The position numbers and the translations under genes were made by a program. Shown piece after piece: positions 33,982 to 40,809 of a DNA stretch of 40,809 bases; within the stretch, counting starts at the first letter, position 1, and the number at the start of each line of letters is the position of its first letter. The notes below the pieces were generated by a model, which searched no databases, was not told the DNA's origin, and saw nothing but the letters and a program-made list of their open reading frames with translations. The stretch comes from DASQPR01 sp035713725 (GTDB lineage Bacteria > Actinomycetota > Actinomycetes > Mycobacteriales > Micromonosporaceae). The stretch is taken from assembly GCA_035713725.1 (NCBI GenBank), contig DASTMZ010000033.1:1-40809 (forward strand), given 5' to 3'.

Positions 33982-34860
33982 CTAGTCGTTTAACGCCGGC
34001 GTTGCCTTGGGCAGCACGACGGTGGCATCGACCGGAACGTCGTAATCATCCGGCCGTCTGCTGCCAGGCCGTGCTTCGGGCCGGTCGGCCGGACCTGCTT
34101 CGCGGGGCGGCCCGCCGTTGGTGGGGCCGGCCATCAGCCGCGTCATCGTCAGCGTGTTGGGCCGCCGGGTCTCCGGCTCCGGCAGCGCGGCGACGGCCGC
34201 GGCGCTCTCCACCTCTGGCTCGTCGGCCGTCACGTCCGCCATCGCGGCCAGGCGACGACGACGCAGCCAGGCGTCCGCGCCGACGGTCACCGCGATCGTC
34301 ATGAGGATGCCCGCAAGGCCCACGGCAGCCAGAGCGCGCTTCACGTTCGAGGTTGACTTCACGATGTTGTTGCCGGCGTCGAGCCGCAGGGGTGTGATCA
34401 GATCGACCGGCGCAACACCGCGGGTCGTCTGCAGCGACTCGATGCCCTGACTGAACTTGTCGACCAGCTTGTTCGCCGTTGCGAGGGCCTGGGCGGCCGA
34501 CTTTCCGGTCACCTGGAACGTCACCTGCGGTGCGTCCTGGGACATGGTCGCGGTGAAGGAATCGGTGTATCCGGCGTCTTTCAGCGACTGGACGTAACCG
34601 ACGTCCTGGACACTGATGAGGGCCGCGTTGCCGAGCGACGATAGATCCTGTAGGAGCCAGGGATTGCGTTGGACTGGCGCGGGTTGGCCGTCCGGCACCG
34701 CGACCGGCACCGGCGGCACCAGTTGCACGAAGGCGGTGTCCACGTAGTCGGGCTTGACATGCGTGAATATGAGAGCTGTGAACGCCATCGACAGCGCAAA
34801 TAGCGGCAGCGAAATTCGCCAGCGCCTACCCAGCACTCGGATGAGGTCCCAGAAATCCAA
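33982..34860 (-). CDS. Wzz-type chain-length determinant protein, paralogue 2
   Basis: A 292-residue membrane protein homologous to the product of 20766-21791. Both share DFWDL and RRWRISLPL leading into span 1, HVKPDYVDTAFVQLVPP after it, NPWLLQDLSSLGNAALI, a second span near residue 180, and a disordered cytosolic tail. The tail ends with YDVPVDATVVLPKA; the Thr is again 13 residues from the C-terminus, as in paralogue 1, although the intervening tail is unrelated. There is no kinase domain. TTG 34860 has AAGGGG 7 bases upstream; GTG 34893 would add 11 residues. It follows the sugar-1-phosphate transferase in the same direction. Confidence 0.87.
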   Translation of the reverse strand: MDFWDLIRVLGRRWRISLPLFALSMAFTALIFTHVKPDYVDTAFVQLVPPVPVAVPDGQPAPVQRNPWLLQDLSSLGNAALISVQDVGYVQSLKDAGYTDSFTATMSQDAPQVTFQVTGKSAAQALATANKLVDKFSQGIESLQTTRGVAPVDLITPLRLDAGNNIVKSTSNVKRALAAVGLAGILMTIAVTVGADAWLRRRRLAAMADVTADEPEVESAAAVAALPEPETRRPNTLTMTRLMAGPTNGGPPREAGPADRPEARPGSRRPDDYDVPVDATVVLPKATPALND

Positions 34861-35100
34861 CGTCTTTCCCCTTGTGAGCCGAGATGAGCCCACGTAAGCG
34901 GGGCCACCGTAGCGCGTCGACTACGCGGTAGTAGCCGAGACAGTTTCTCGCGGCGTTCACGAGTGGGCAATGCCGCGATCCGAATTGCATCGACAATCTA
35001 CCGCATAGGGGGCACTCGGCCATGTCGATCGACGGTGGATGGCGCCCTACCGCTACGGTACGCGACCGCTGACCAGGCGTCCGACCGGCCACCCTCCGCC

Positions 35101-36636
35101 TTAGTACGCCCCGGAACTCCGGAACACCGCGAGCACCGTGCGCGCAAGGATCGTCAGATCCATTGGCAGCGACCAGTTCTCCACGTAACGCAGGTCGAGG
35201 CGGATCGCATCCTCCCACGACAGATCGGATCGACCGGACACCTGCCACAGACCCGTCACGCCAGGCTTGACCACCAGGCGACGGCGCACGTCGAAGGCGT
35301 ATTCGGCGACCTCGCGAGGCAGCGGCGGCCGCGGCCCGACCAGCGACATGTCGCCCTTGACGACGTTGAGGAGCTGGGGGATCTCGTCCAGCGAATACCG
35401 TCGTAGCCAGCGCCCGATCGGCGTGATCCGCGGGTCGCCACGCATCTTGAAGAGGACGCCGTCGTTGTCGTTAAGATGCCACAACAGGTTCAGGCGTTCC
35501 TCAGCATCCGGGTACATGGTCCGGAACTTGTACATGGTGAAGTGTTCGCCGCCGCGCCCGACGCGTGTCTGGCGGAAGATCAGCGGGCCGTCGCCGCCCT
35601 TTGTGCATTTCACCAGCACGGCGATGGCGATCGCTAGCGGTGCCAAGGCGATCAGCCCGGACAGTGCCGCGGCGCGGTCGAAGGCCTCCTTGACCATCCG
35701 GCGCATGCCCTTCAGACGCGGGTGCTCCACGTGGAGCAGCGGGAGGCCGTCGACCGGACGGATCGTGGTGCGGTCGCCGGCGATCTCGAGGAGGGCGCTG
35801 GCGAGGATCAGGTCGATGTCGTCGCGCTCCAGTTTCCAGGCGAGGCGGCGGATGGCCGACGCGTCCAACTCGGGGCATGGCAGCACGATCACGGTGTCCG
35901 CCTGCGCGGTCGCCACCGCGTTGGCAACGTGCCTGACATCGAGATTCACGTAGACTGGGGGACGCTCGTCGCCGGCCGGCAGCATCGACCCGGCGAGCAC
36001 CGGAGGCCGCGGCAGGCAGACGCCGACGACGTCCATGCCGTGGTAGCGCTCGCGACGCAGCTTGCGGGTCAGTTCCCAGACGGACTGCTCGTGGCCGGCC
36101 AGCACGACCCGCCAGAGCCGACGGCCGCGTGCCCAGGCGCGGTGTTGGAAGCGGCGCATCGCGTAGCGCGTGACGAGGCTGAACAGCACCGCCCCGGGGA
36201 TCGCGATCAACGGGTACACGCGAGAAAGGTGCAGATTCCCGGCGAACGCGATCAGTGCCGCGACCGCGGTGAGGATGATGCCGGACCGAACCACCCGCTC
36301 GGACTCGTCGCTGCCGACGAACAGGAAGCGTGACTCGTATGCCCGGCTCACCGCGAGGGTCGCGATCCACCCGAATGGGAACGCGATGGTAATCCACCAG
36401 TAGTCCCGGTTATAGGCCGCGTCGAGCGTGCCGCCGAAGCGGACCACGAGTGCGGTCGCGCCGGCCGCTGCGCCGACGAAGAAGTCCAGCAGGACAACCC
36501 ACCGTATGTAGCGCGCCTCCCAGGTTGCCCGCGCGAATCCCGCCGAGTTCGGCATGTCGACGGGGGCGAGCACCTCGGTTACGGCGGTCCGCTCGCCGCG
36601 AGTGTCGCGCGCAGAGTAGGCCTCCGTCGCAGTCAC
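35101..36636 (-). CDS. Polyprenyl-phosphate sugar-1-phosphate transferase (initiating enzyme)
   Basis: A 511-residue initiator of repeat-unit synthesis (WbaP/CpsE/PssY class). About five N-terminal spans (from WVVLLDFFVGAAAGATALV) are followed by a cytosolic CoA-binding-like Rossmann domain (RVVLAGHEQSVWEL, ADTVIVLPCPELD). A further membrane segment leads to the catalytic bacterial sugar transferase domain: YKFRTMYPDAEERL near 368, DEIPQLLNVVKGDMSLVGPRPP near 420-432 and PGVTGLWQVSGRSDLSW near 455. It transfers sugar-1-phosphate to undecaprenyl phosphate. GTG 36636 has CAGGAGG 6 bases upstream. It heads the minus-strand assembly operon and has its own promoter. Confidence 0.93.
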   Translation of the reverse strand: MTATEAYSARDTRGERTAVTEVLAPVDMPNSAGFARATWEARYIRWVVLLDFFVGAAAGATALVVRFGGTLDAAYNRDYWWITIAFPFGWIATLAVSRAYESRFLFVGSDESERVVRSGIILTAVAALIAFAGNLHLSRVYPLIAIPGAVLFSLVTRYAMRRFQHRAWARGRRLWRVVLAGHEQSVWELTRKLRRERYHGMDVVGVCLPRPPVLAGSMLPAGDERPPVYVNLDVRHVANAVATAQADTVIVLPCPELDASAIRRLAWKLERDDIDLILASALLEIAGDRTTIRPVDGLPLLHVEHPRLKGMRRMVKEAFDRAAALSGLIALAPLAIAIAVLVKCTKGGDGPLIFRQTRVGRGGEHFTMYKFRTMYPDAEERLNLLWHLNDNDGVLFKMRGDPRITPIGRWLRRYSLDEIPQLLNVVKGDMSLVGPRPPLPREVAEYAFDVRRRLVVKPGVTGLWQVSGRSDLSWEDAIRLDLRYVENWSLPMDLTILARTVLAVFRSSGAY

Positions 36637-37033
36637 TGTCGACCTCCTGTTCTGCTGACCGAGGTTGGTATGCCATGTCGCGTCGTTAGTCATGGCGATG
36701 CCAAGCCCAACCCGCCACAAGAAGATTGGGACCAGGTCGCGGATTTCGCCATAGTCCGTACCGACACCGGTGTCCACCTGTCGCCTACACGACATCGGAA
36801 CCCGGGGTCAGTATGCACCTGGACCGTTCCGGCAGTTGATCTGTTCCCAGTTCGACACACCGTAGGTAATTCCTCACACGTGTCAATCGTCTTGACGACT
36901 AAACAGCGTCACCGTGTGGGGGACATCGACGCGTCACACAGCGACGGCGATGCATATCCACCTGAACCGACGGCGAAACACCCGCTGACTAACCACGCGG
37001 TGGCCAAACAACCTGCGGCTAAACAACCGGCGG
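36637..37033. other. Intergenic region between the sugar-transferase operon and treZ
   Basis: Nearly 400 bases holding the sugar-transferase leader and promoter and, at the treZ side, a 15-bp tandem repeat. A plus-strand open frame (36670-37065, about 131 codons) crosses it, but it has no ribosome site, no recognisable domain and visibly lower GC at third positions than the real genes, so I do not call it a gene. Confidence 0.5.
36859..36886 (-). promoter_or_regulatory. Promoter of the sugar-transferase operon
   Basis: On the minus strand, TTGACA (36881-36886) and TACGGT (36859-36864) are separated by 16 bases, the best sigma70-like match I found in the window. The predicted start near 36852 leaves a leader of about 215 bases before GTG 36636. 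An inverted repeat GTCAA-N5-TTGAC (36882-36896) overlaps the -35 and could be an operator. Confidence 0.6.
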
Positions 37034-37048
37034 CTATGCACCCGCCGC
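36974..37048. repeat. Five imperfect 15-bp tandem repeats
   Basis: Five consecutive 15-base units (36974, 36989, 37004, 37019 and 37034 are their first bases) approximate CTAAACAACCGGCGG. Units 3 and 4 differ at two positions; the outer units are more diverged. The last unit covers the treZ stop codon. The period is a multiple of three, so a plus-strand reading gives a pentapeptide repeat (AKQPA), but this is probably not translated. Confidence 0.75.
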
Positions 37049-38788
37049 ATGAGCTCCGGTCGTAATCACCGCGGCGCTTTCCGGCGGCAGCGTGACCGCA
37101 TGCCCGGCGACGTCGACTCGGTCAACCGTTGCGAACAACAACGCTCCAACGCCTTCGGGTACGTCGATCGTGGCGGGCATGGCACCGAGATTCGCGATCA
37201 CGAGACACCGGCCGCGACGGATCACCAGATCGTGCTCGCCGTGCCACACCTCGACGAGGTCCAGTCGCGGGTCGGATAGGTCGGCGATCCGGCGGCGCAG
37301 CGCGATGAGCTCGCGGTAGGTAGTGAGCATCTCGGCATGCTGGCGGCGTTCCAGCTCTGTCCAGTCGAGCTTCGAACGAGTGAACGTCGCCGGATCCTGC
37401 GGGTCCGGTACGTCGTGTTCGCTCCAGCCGTGGCGGGCGAATTCGGTGCGCCGGCCGCCTGCGACCGCGGCACCGAGCTCCGGCTCCGGATGGCTGGTAA
37501 AGAACTGCCACGGCGTGCTGGCCGCCCACTCCTCGCCCATGAACAGCATCGGCGTGAACGGTGCCGTGAAGAGCAGCACGGCGGCGGTCTTCAGCAGCGC
37601 CGGCGAGAGCGTCGCAGTGAGCCGGTCGCCGGCCGCACGGTTGCCGATCTGATCGTGGTTCTGGAGGTACGCGACAAAGCGGTGGCCGGGGGTACGCGAA
37701 CGGTCGATCGGCCGGCCATGATGGCGCCCGCGAAACGCGGAGTACGTCCCGTCGTGGAAGAACGCGCCGCGCCACACCTTGGCAAGTTGATCGAGGCCGC
37801 CGAAGTCGGCGTAATAGCCCTGCTGCTCGTTGGTTAGCAACGCGTGCAGCGCGTGGTGGACGTCGTCGTCCCATTGCGCGTCAAGGCCGTAGCCGTTCGC
37901 GTCGCGGGACGTGACGATCTGAGGATCGTTCAGGTCGGACTCGGCGATCAAGGTCAGCGGGCGGCGCAGGTGCGCGGCCAACGAGTCTGCTTCGACCACG
38001 AGTTGTTCCAGCAGGTGTGTCGCACTCGAGTCGCGCAGCGCGTGTACGGCATCTATGCGCAGCCCGTCGGCGTGGTAGTCGCGGAGCCAGGACAGCGCGC
38101 TGTCGATTACGAAGCGCCGCACACCGTCGGAGTGCGCGCCGTCGAGGTTCATCGCAGCGCCCCAGCCGGTTTCGCCGGTGGACAGCATCGGGGCGAAGCT
38201 CGGCGCGTACGCCCCGGACGGGCCGAAGTGGTTGTAGACGACATCGAGGATCACGCCGAGACCTTGGCGATGACAGGCGTCCACGAATCGTTTCAGCCCA
38301 TCGGGTCCGCCGTACGGTTCATGCGGCGCGTACCAGCAGACTCCGTCGTACCCCCAACCGTGTTCGCCGTTGAACGCGTTGACCGGCATCAGCTCGACCA
38401 TGTCGACGCCGAGATCCGCAAGGTATCCGAGTCGCTCCGCGGCGGCGTCGAACGTCCCGTCCGCGGTGAACGTACCGACGTGCAACTCGTAGATCACCGA
38501 GCCGGGCAGCGTACGCCCGGTCCACGTGCTGTCGGTCCAACGGAACGCCGCGTGATCGTAGATGCGGCTCGGCCCGTGCACGCCGTACGGCTGCCACCGC
38601 GACCGCGGATCCGGGAGCGCGCGATCGTCGTCGTCCAGGAGGTACGCGTAGTCCGTGCCAGCGTCCGCCTCCGCAACGTCGGCATGCCACCAGCCGGCCT
38701 CGTCTCGCGCCAGATCGACGACGAACTCGTCGCCGCCGCGTAGCCGGACACGTTGTCGCTCCGGCGCCCAGACATCGAAGCGGATCAT
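37034..38788 (-). CDS. treZ: Malto-oligosyltrehalose trehalohydrolase TreZ
   Basis: A 584-residue GH13 enzyme. An N-terminal beta-sandwich (FDVWAPERQRVRLRG) is followed by the (beta/alpha)8 barrel: region I DVVYNHFGPSG (182-192), region II GLRIDAVHAL with nucleophile Asp246, region III LIAESDLNDP with acid Glu283, and region IV LQNHDQIGNR with Asp379. It releases trehalose from maltooligosyl-trehalose made by TreY. The domain order and the PYGVHGPSRIYDH segment separate it from glycogen-branching and debranching enzymes. ATG 38788 overlaps the treY stop (ATGA), so the two are translationally coupled; a longer upstream frame is not needed. Confidence 0.95.
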   Translation of the reverse strand: MIRFDVWAPERQRVRLRGGDEFVVDLARDEAGWWHADVAEADAGTDYAYLLDDDDRALPDPRSRWQPYGVHGPSRIYDHAAFRWTDSTWTGRTLPGSVIYELHVGTFTADGTFDAAAERLGYLADLGVDMVELMPVNAFNGEHGWGYDGVCWYAPHEPYGGPDGLKRFVDACHRQGLGVILDVVYNHFGPSGAYAPSFAPMLSTGETGWGAAMNLDGAHSDGVRRFVIDSALSWLRDYHADGLRIDAVHALRDSSATHLLEQLVVEADSLAAHLRRPLTLIAESDLNDPQIVTSRDANGYGLDAQWDDDVHHALHALLTNEQQGYYADFGGLDQLAKVWRGAFFHDGTYSAFRGRHHGRPIDRSRTPGHRFVAYLQNHDQIGNRAAGDRLTATLSPALLKTAAVLLFTAPFTPMLFMGEEWAASTPWQFFTSHPEPELGAAVAGGRRTEFARHGWSEHDVPDPQDPATFTRSKLDWTELERRQHAEMLTTYRELIALRRRIADLSDPRLDLVEVWHGEHDLVIRRGRCLVIANLGAMPATIDVPEGVGALLFATVDRVDVAGHAVTLPPESAAVITTGAHAAGA

Positions 38789-40809
38789 CCGTGGCCGTCC
38801 GGGCTGAGGTCCGCCGGGTCCGCGGTGACCAGTAGCGCGACCGGATACGCCTCGAACAACGCGGCGAGCGTCAGCGACGGGCCGTCGAACTCCCGCTGCG
38901 TCAACACGTCGCGCCATCGCCCGCGCGGTACGTCAACCGTGTCGTCGCCTTGCCAACCACCGGTCACCGCGAGTCCGACGGGTCGTCGCGTCACGATCGT
39001 CAACGCGCCGCCCCGGTCGAAGCCAAACGCGTGATCCGCGTGCTCGCCGCGCGTCGCCAGCGGGCGGTAGTCGCGCAACAGTCCGGGCCGGTCACGCCGC
39101 AGGCGGAGGGCGCGGCTCGTGACGAGCAGCTTGGCCGCTCCACTGTCGTCGATCGGCGGCAGCCAGCCGTCGTCGAGCCGGCGCAACAATGCCGCTCGCG
39201 CGCCGAAGTCGACCGACCGCCGGTTGTCCGGATCGACGAGCGAGTCGTCCCAGATCTCGGTGCCCTGATATGTGTCCGGCACGCCGGGCATGGTGAGTTG
39301 CACGAGTTTCTGGCCGAGCGCGTTGCTCCAGCCCGGCGAGACGATCCTCGCGACGAAGGCGTCGATGGACTCGCGCAGCGGGCCGTACATCGCGTCAACC
39401 AGATCGTCGATGGCTGCTTCGAATGCGGTGTCGGGATCGGTCCAGGAGGTCCGCGTCGCCGCCTCGCGGGCCGCCTTGTGCAGATAGGCGCGCAAACGTG
39501 CGGGTTCGCACGGCCACGCGCCGACCGCGGTCTGCCATGCGAGGTGCGCGAAGTCGTCGTCGTCAAGCGGCGCGGCAGCGCGCCAGCACGCCAACTCAAC
39601 CGCCCAGTCCTCGCCCACCTCGGACAGCACGGCAAGCCGCGCGCGGACGTCCTCGCCGCGCTTCGTGTCGTGAGTGGACAGGGTGGTCATGCCGTGCGGC
39701 CACTCACGAACGCGCCGCATCGCCGCGAGGTGGAACTCGTGCGACGACACCCCGAACCGGTCCGGCGCGCCGCCCACTTCGTTCAGCGCGACGAATCGCG
39801 TCCATCGGTAGTCGGCGGTGTCCTCAACGCCCTTGGCCATCACCGCACCGGTGTACTGCTGGAACCTTTGCGCCACCTCGGTGTTCGGGTCGACGAGGCG
39901 CTCGGTCAGCGCGGCAACGGCCGCCGGATACCGCCCCGCCGCGGCGTTCAGCGCAGCGTCGAGCCGGTCGCGACCGGACGGCAGATACGTGCGATACACC
40001 TGCAGATGGACTGCGATCTCCGCGAGCGCGTCGCGCACGTGCGGCTCATCGGGCACGAGATTCGCAAGGCGGGTCAGCTCCGTCGCAAGGATCTTCGTCG
40101 CCGCCTCGCGCTTGCCGGTCTCTTCCGCTGTGGCGAAGCGGGTACCGGCTGGGAAGTGTCGCTCGCCGACCGGATCGACGAACAGTCCACAGACATCGCG
40201 CAGCGCGTCGTACCCGGTAGTGCCGGCGACCGGCCAGTCGTCGGGCGGCTGCTCGCCGTACGACAGGATCTTCTCCACGACGAGCCACGCGTTCGGTGCG
40301 GCGGACCGCAACCGGCGCAGGTATTCGCCCGGATCGCGAAGGCCATCGGGGTGGTCCACGCGGAGCCCGTCCACGATTCCGTCGGCCAGCCAGCGCAGCA
40401 CCTCGATGTGCGTCGCCGCGAAGACGTCCGGATCCTCCACGCACACACCGGCAAGGTCGGAAATCCCGAAGAATCGGCGGTACGTTAGGTCGGTGTTCGC
40501 CCGCCGCCAGTTCACCAGGCGGTAGTGCTGGCGCGCGTGAACCTCGGCGACAGTGCCGACTCCGGTGCCGGGCGCAATCGGGTAGCGGTGTTCGTAGTAG
40601 CGCAGTTCGTCGCCGTCAACGGTCACGGTGTCCAGCGAATCGTCGGCGAGTACCGGGATCAGCAGGGCACCGCGCGACCAATCGATATCGAACCAGCGCG
40701 CGTAGGACGATTCGGGTCCGTCGCGCAACACGCTCCACCACGCCGGGTTCGCGGGCGGCACCGCGACACCGAGATGATTCGGCACGATGTCGACGACGAG
40801 TCCCATCGA
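38785..40809 (-). CDS. treY: Malto-oligosyltrehalose synthase TreY (5' end outside window)
   Basis: The last 674 or so codons of a GH13 enzyme that isomerises the reducing-end glucose of maltodextrins to a trehalose unit. The window opens within barrel region I (GLVVDIVPNHLGV). Further motifs are DGLRVDHPDGLRDP with the nucleophile Asp, VVEKILSYGEQ with the acid Glu, and TLSTHDTKRGEDVRARL with the stabilising Asp. TreY-specific features include the FFGISDLAGVCVEDPDVF segment and QQYTGAVMAKGVEDTADYRW. The frame is open to the window edge, so the ATG at 40806 is internal and about 90 residues are missing. It is followed by treZ with a 4-base overlap. Confidence 0.95.
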   Translation of the reverse strand, partial: SMGLVVDIVPNHLGVAVPPANPAWWSVLRDGPESSYARWFDIDWSRGALLIPVLADDSLDTVTVDGDELRYYEHRYPIAPGTGVGTVAEVHARQHYRLVNWRRANTDLTYRRFFGISDLAGVCVEDPDVFAATHIEVLRWLADGIVDGLRVDHPDGLRDPGEYLRRLRSAAPNAWLVVEKILSYGEQPPDDWPVAGTTGYDALRDVCGLFVDPVGERHFPAGTRFATAEETGKREAATKILATELTRLANLVPDEPHVRDALAEIAVHLQVYRTYLPSGRDRLDAALNAAAGRYPAAVAALTERLVDPNTEVAQRFQQYTGAVMAKGVEDTADYRWTRFVALNEVGGAPDRFGVSSHEFHLAAMRRVREWPHGMTTLSTHDTKRGEDVRARLAVLSEVGEDWAVELACWRAAAPLDDDDFAHLAWQTAVGAWPCEPARLRAYLHKAAREAATRTSWTDPDTAFEAAIDDLVDAMYGPLRESIDAFVARIVSPGWSNALGQKLVQLTMPGVPDTYQGTEIWDDSLVDPDNRRSVDFGARAALLRRLDDGWLPPIDDSGAAKLLVTSRALRLRRDRPGLLRDYRPLATRGEHADHAFGFDRGGALTIVTRRPVGLAVTGGWQGDDTVDVPRGRWRDVLTQREFDGPSLTLAALFEAYPVALLVTADPADLSPDGHG

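Noticed and set aside
35880..35925. DTVIVLP in the initiating transferase as another copy of the tail peptide
   Set aside because: It lies in a buried beta-strand of the Rossmann-like domain, not in a disordered tail, and shows that the motif can arise by chance.
36974..37048. CRISPR-like array
   Set aside because: The units are contiguous 15-mers without spacers and no cas gene is nearby.
36670..37065. Plus-strand open frame containing AKQPA pentapeptide repeats
   Set aside because: No ribosome site, lower third-position GC than real genes, and it runs through the promoter of the sugar-transferase operon. The repeat is reported as DNA instead.

Overview
The window reads as chromosomal DNA of a high-GC actinobacterium. 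GTG and TTG starts are frequent, several genes overlap by GTGA or ATGA, signal peptides and lipoboxes are Gram-positive in style, a c-di-AMP (ydaO-type) leader precedes an NlpC/P60 cell-wall hydrolase, and a TreY/TreZ trehalose pathway is present. I cannot name a genus from sequence alone. I see no insertion sequences, integrases, prophage genes, rRNA or CRISPR arrays, and no recognisable transcription factor other than the antitoxin.

Layout. Positions 1-2068 hold the end of a molybdate ABC transporter operon (modA end, modB, modC), followed by an isochorismatase-fold hydrolase. A bidirectional hairpin terminator separates this from a minus-strand NlpC/P60 hydrolase with its promoter and c-di-AMP riboswitch. 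Positions 4360-7001 are a small accessory patch: tRNA-Arg(TCT), an unrecognised protein, a leaderless Phd/RelE toxin-antitoxin pair, and two tandemly duplicated small lipoproteins. A secreted DUF6351-like protein follows (7220-9310).

From about 9.4 to 36.6 kb lies one large exopolysaccharide locus made of back-to-back transcription units. A sugar-modification block (9414-16772) has a cytidylyltransferase, two zinc-motif sugar methyltransferase-type proteins, an SDR, a PIG-L deacetylase and a multidomain capsule-type glycosyltransferase. The assembly machinery comprises a polyprenyl-phosphate sugar-1-phosphate transferase, a Wzx-type flippase, a Wzy-type polymerase and two Wzz-type chain-length proteins. 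Also present are four further glycosyltransferases, an AlgD-like GDP-mannose 6-dehydrogenase, a NodB deacetylase, an OafA-type acyltransferase, a FemAB/GNAT-like acyltransferase and two related anchored beta-helix proteins. Together this suggests Wzx/Wzy-dependent synthesis of an acidic, uronate-containing, acylated heteropolysaccharide, with the beta-helix proteins as possible extracellular epimerases or lyases. The window ends in treZ and the 3' part of treY, which make trehalose from glycogen-type glucans.

The least explained items are: (1) a short Thr-x-x-Leu/Phe peptide shared by predicted cytosolic tails of both Wzz proteins, a beta-helix protein and the flippase, where the flippase tail carries a run of degenerate copies; (2) a Cys-rich protein, encoded next to the flippase, built of two halves that align without gaps at an offset of 220 residues; (3) a 285-bp antisense overlap between two glycosyltransferase genes; (4) a 15-bp tandem repeat beyond treZ.
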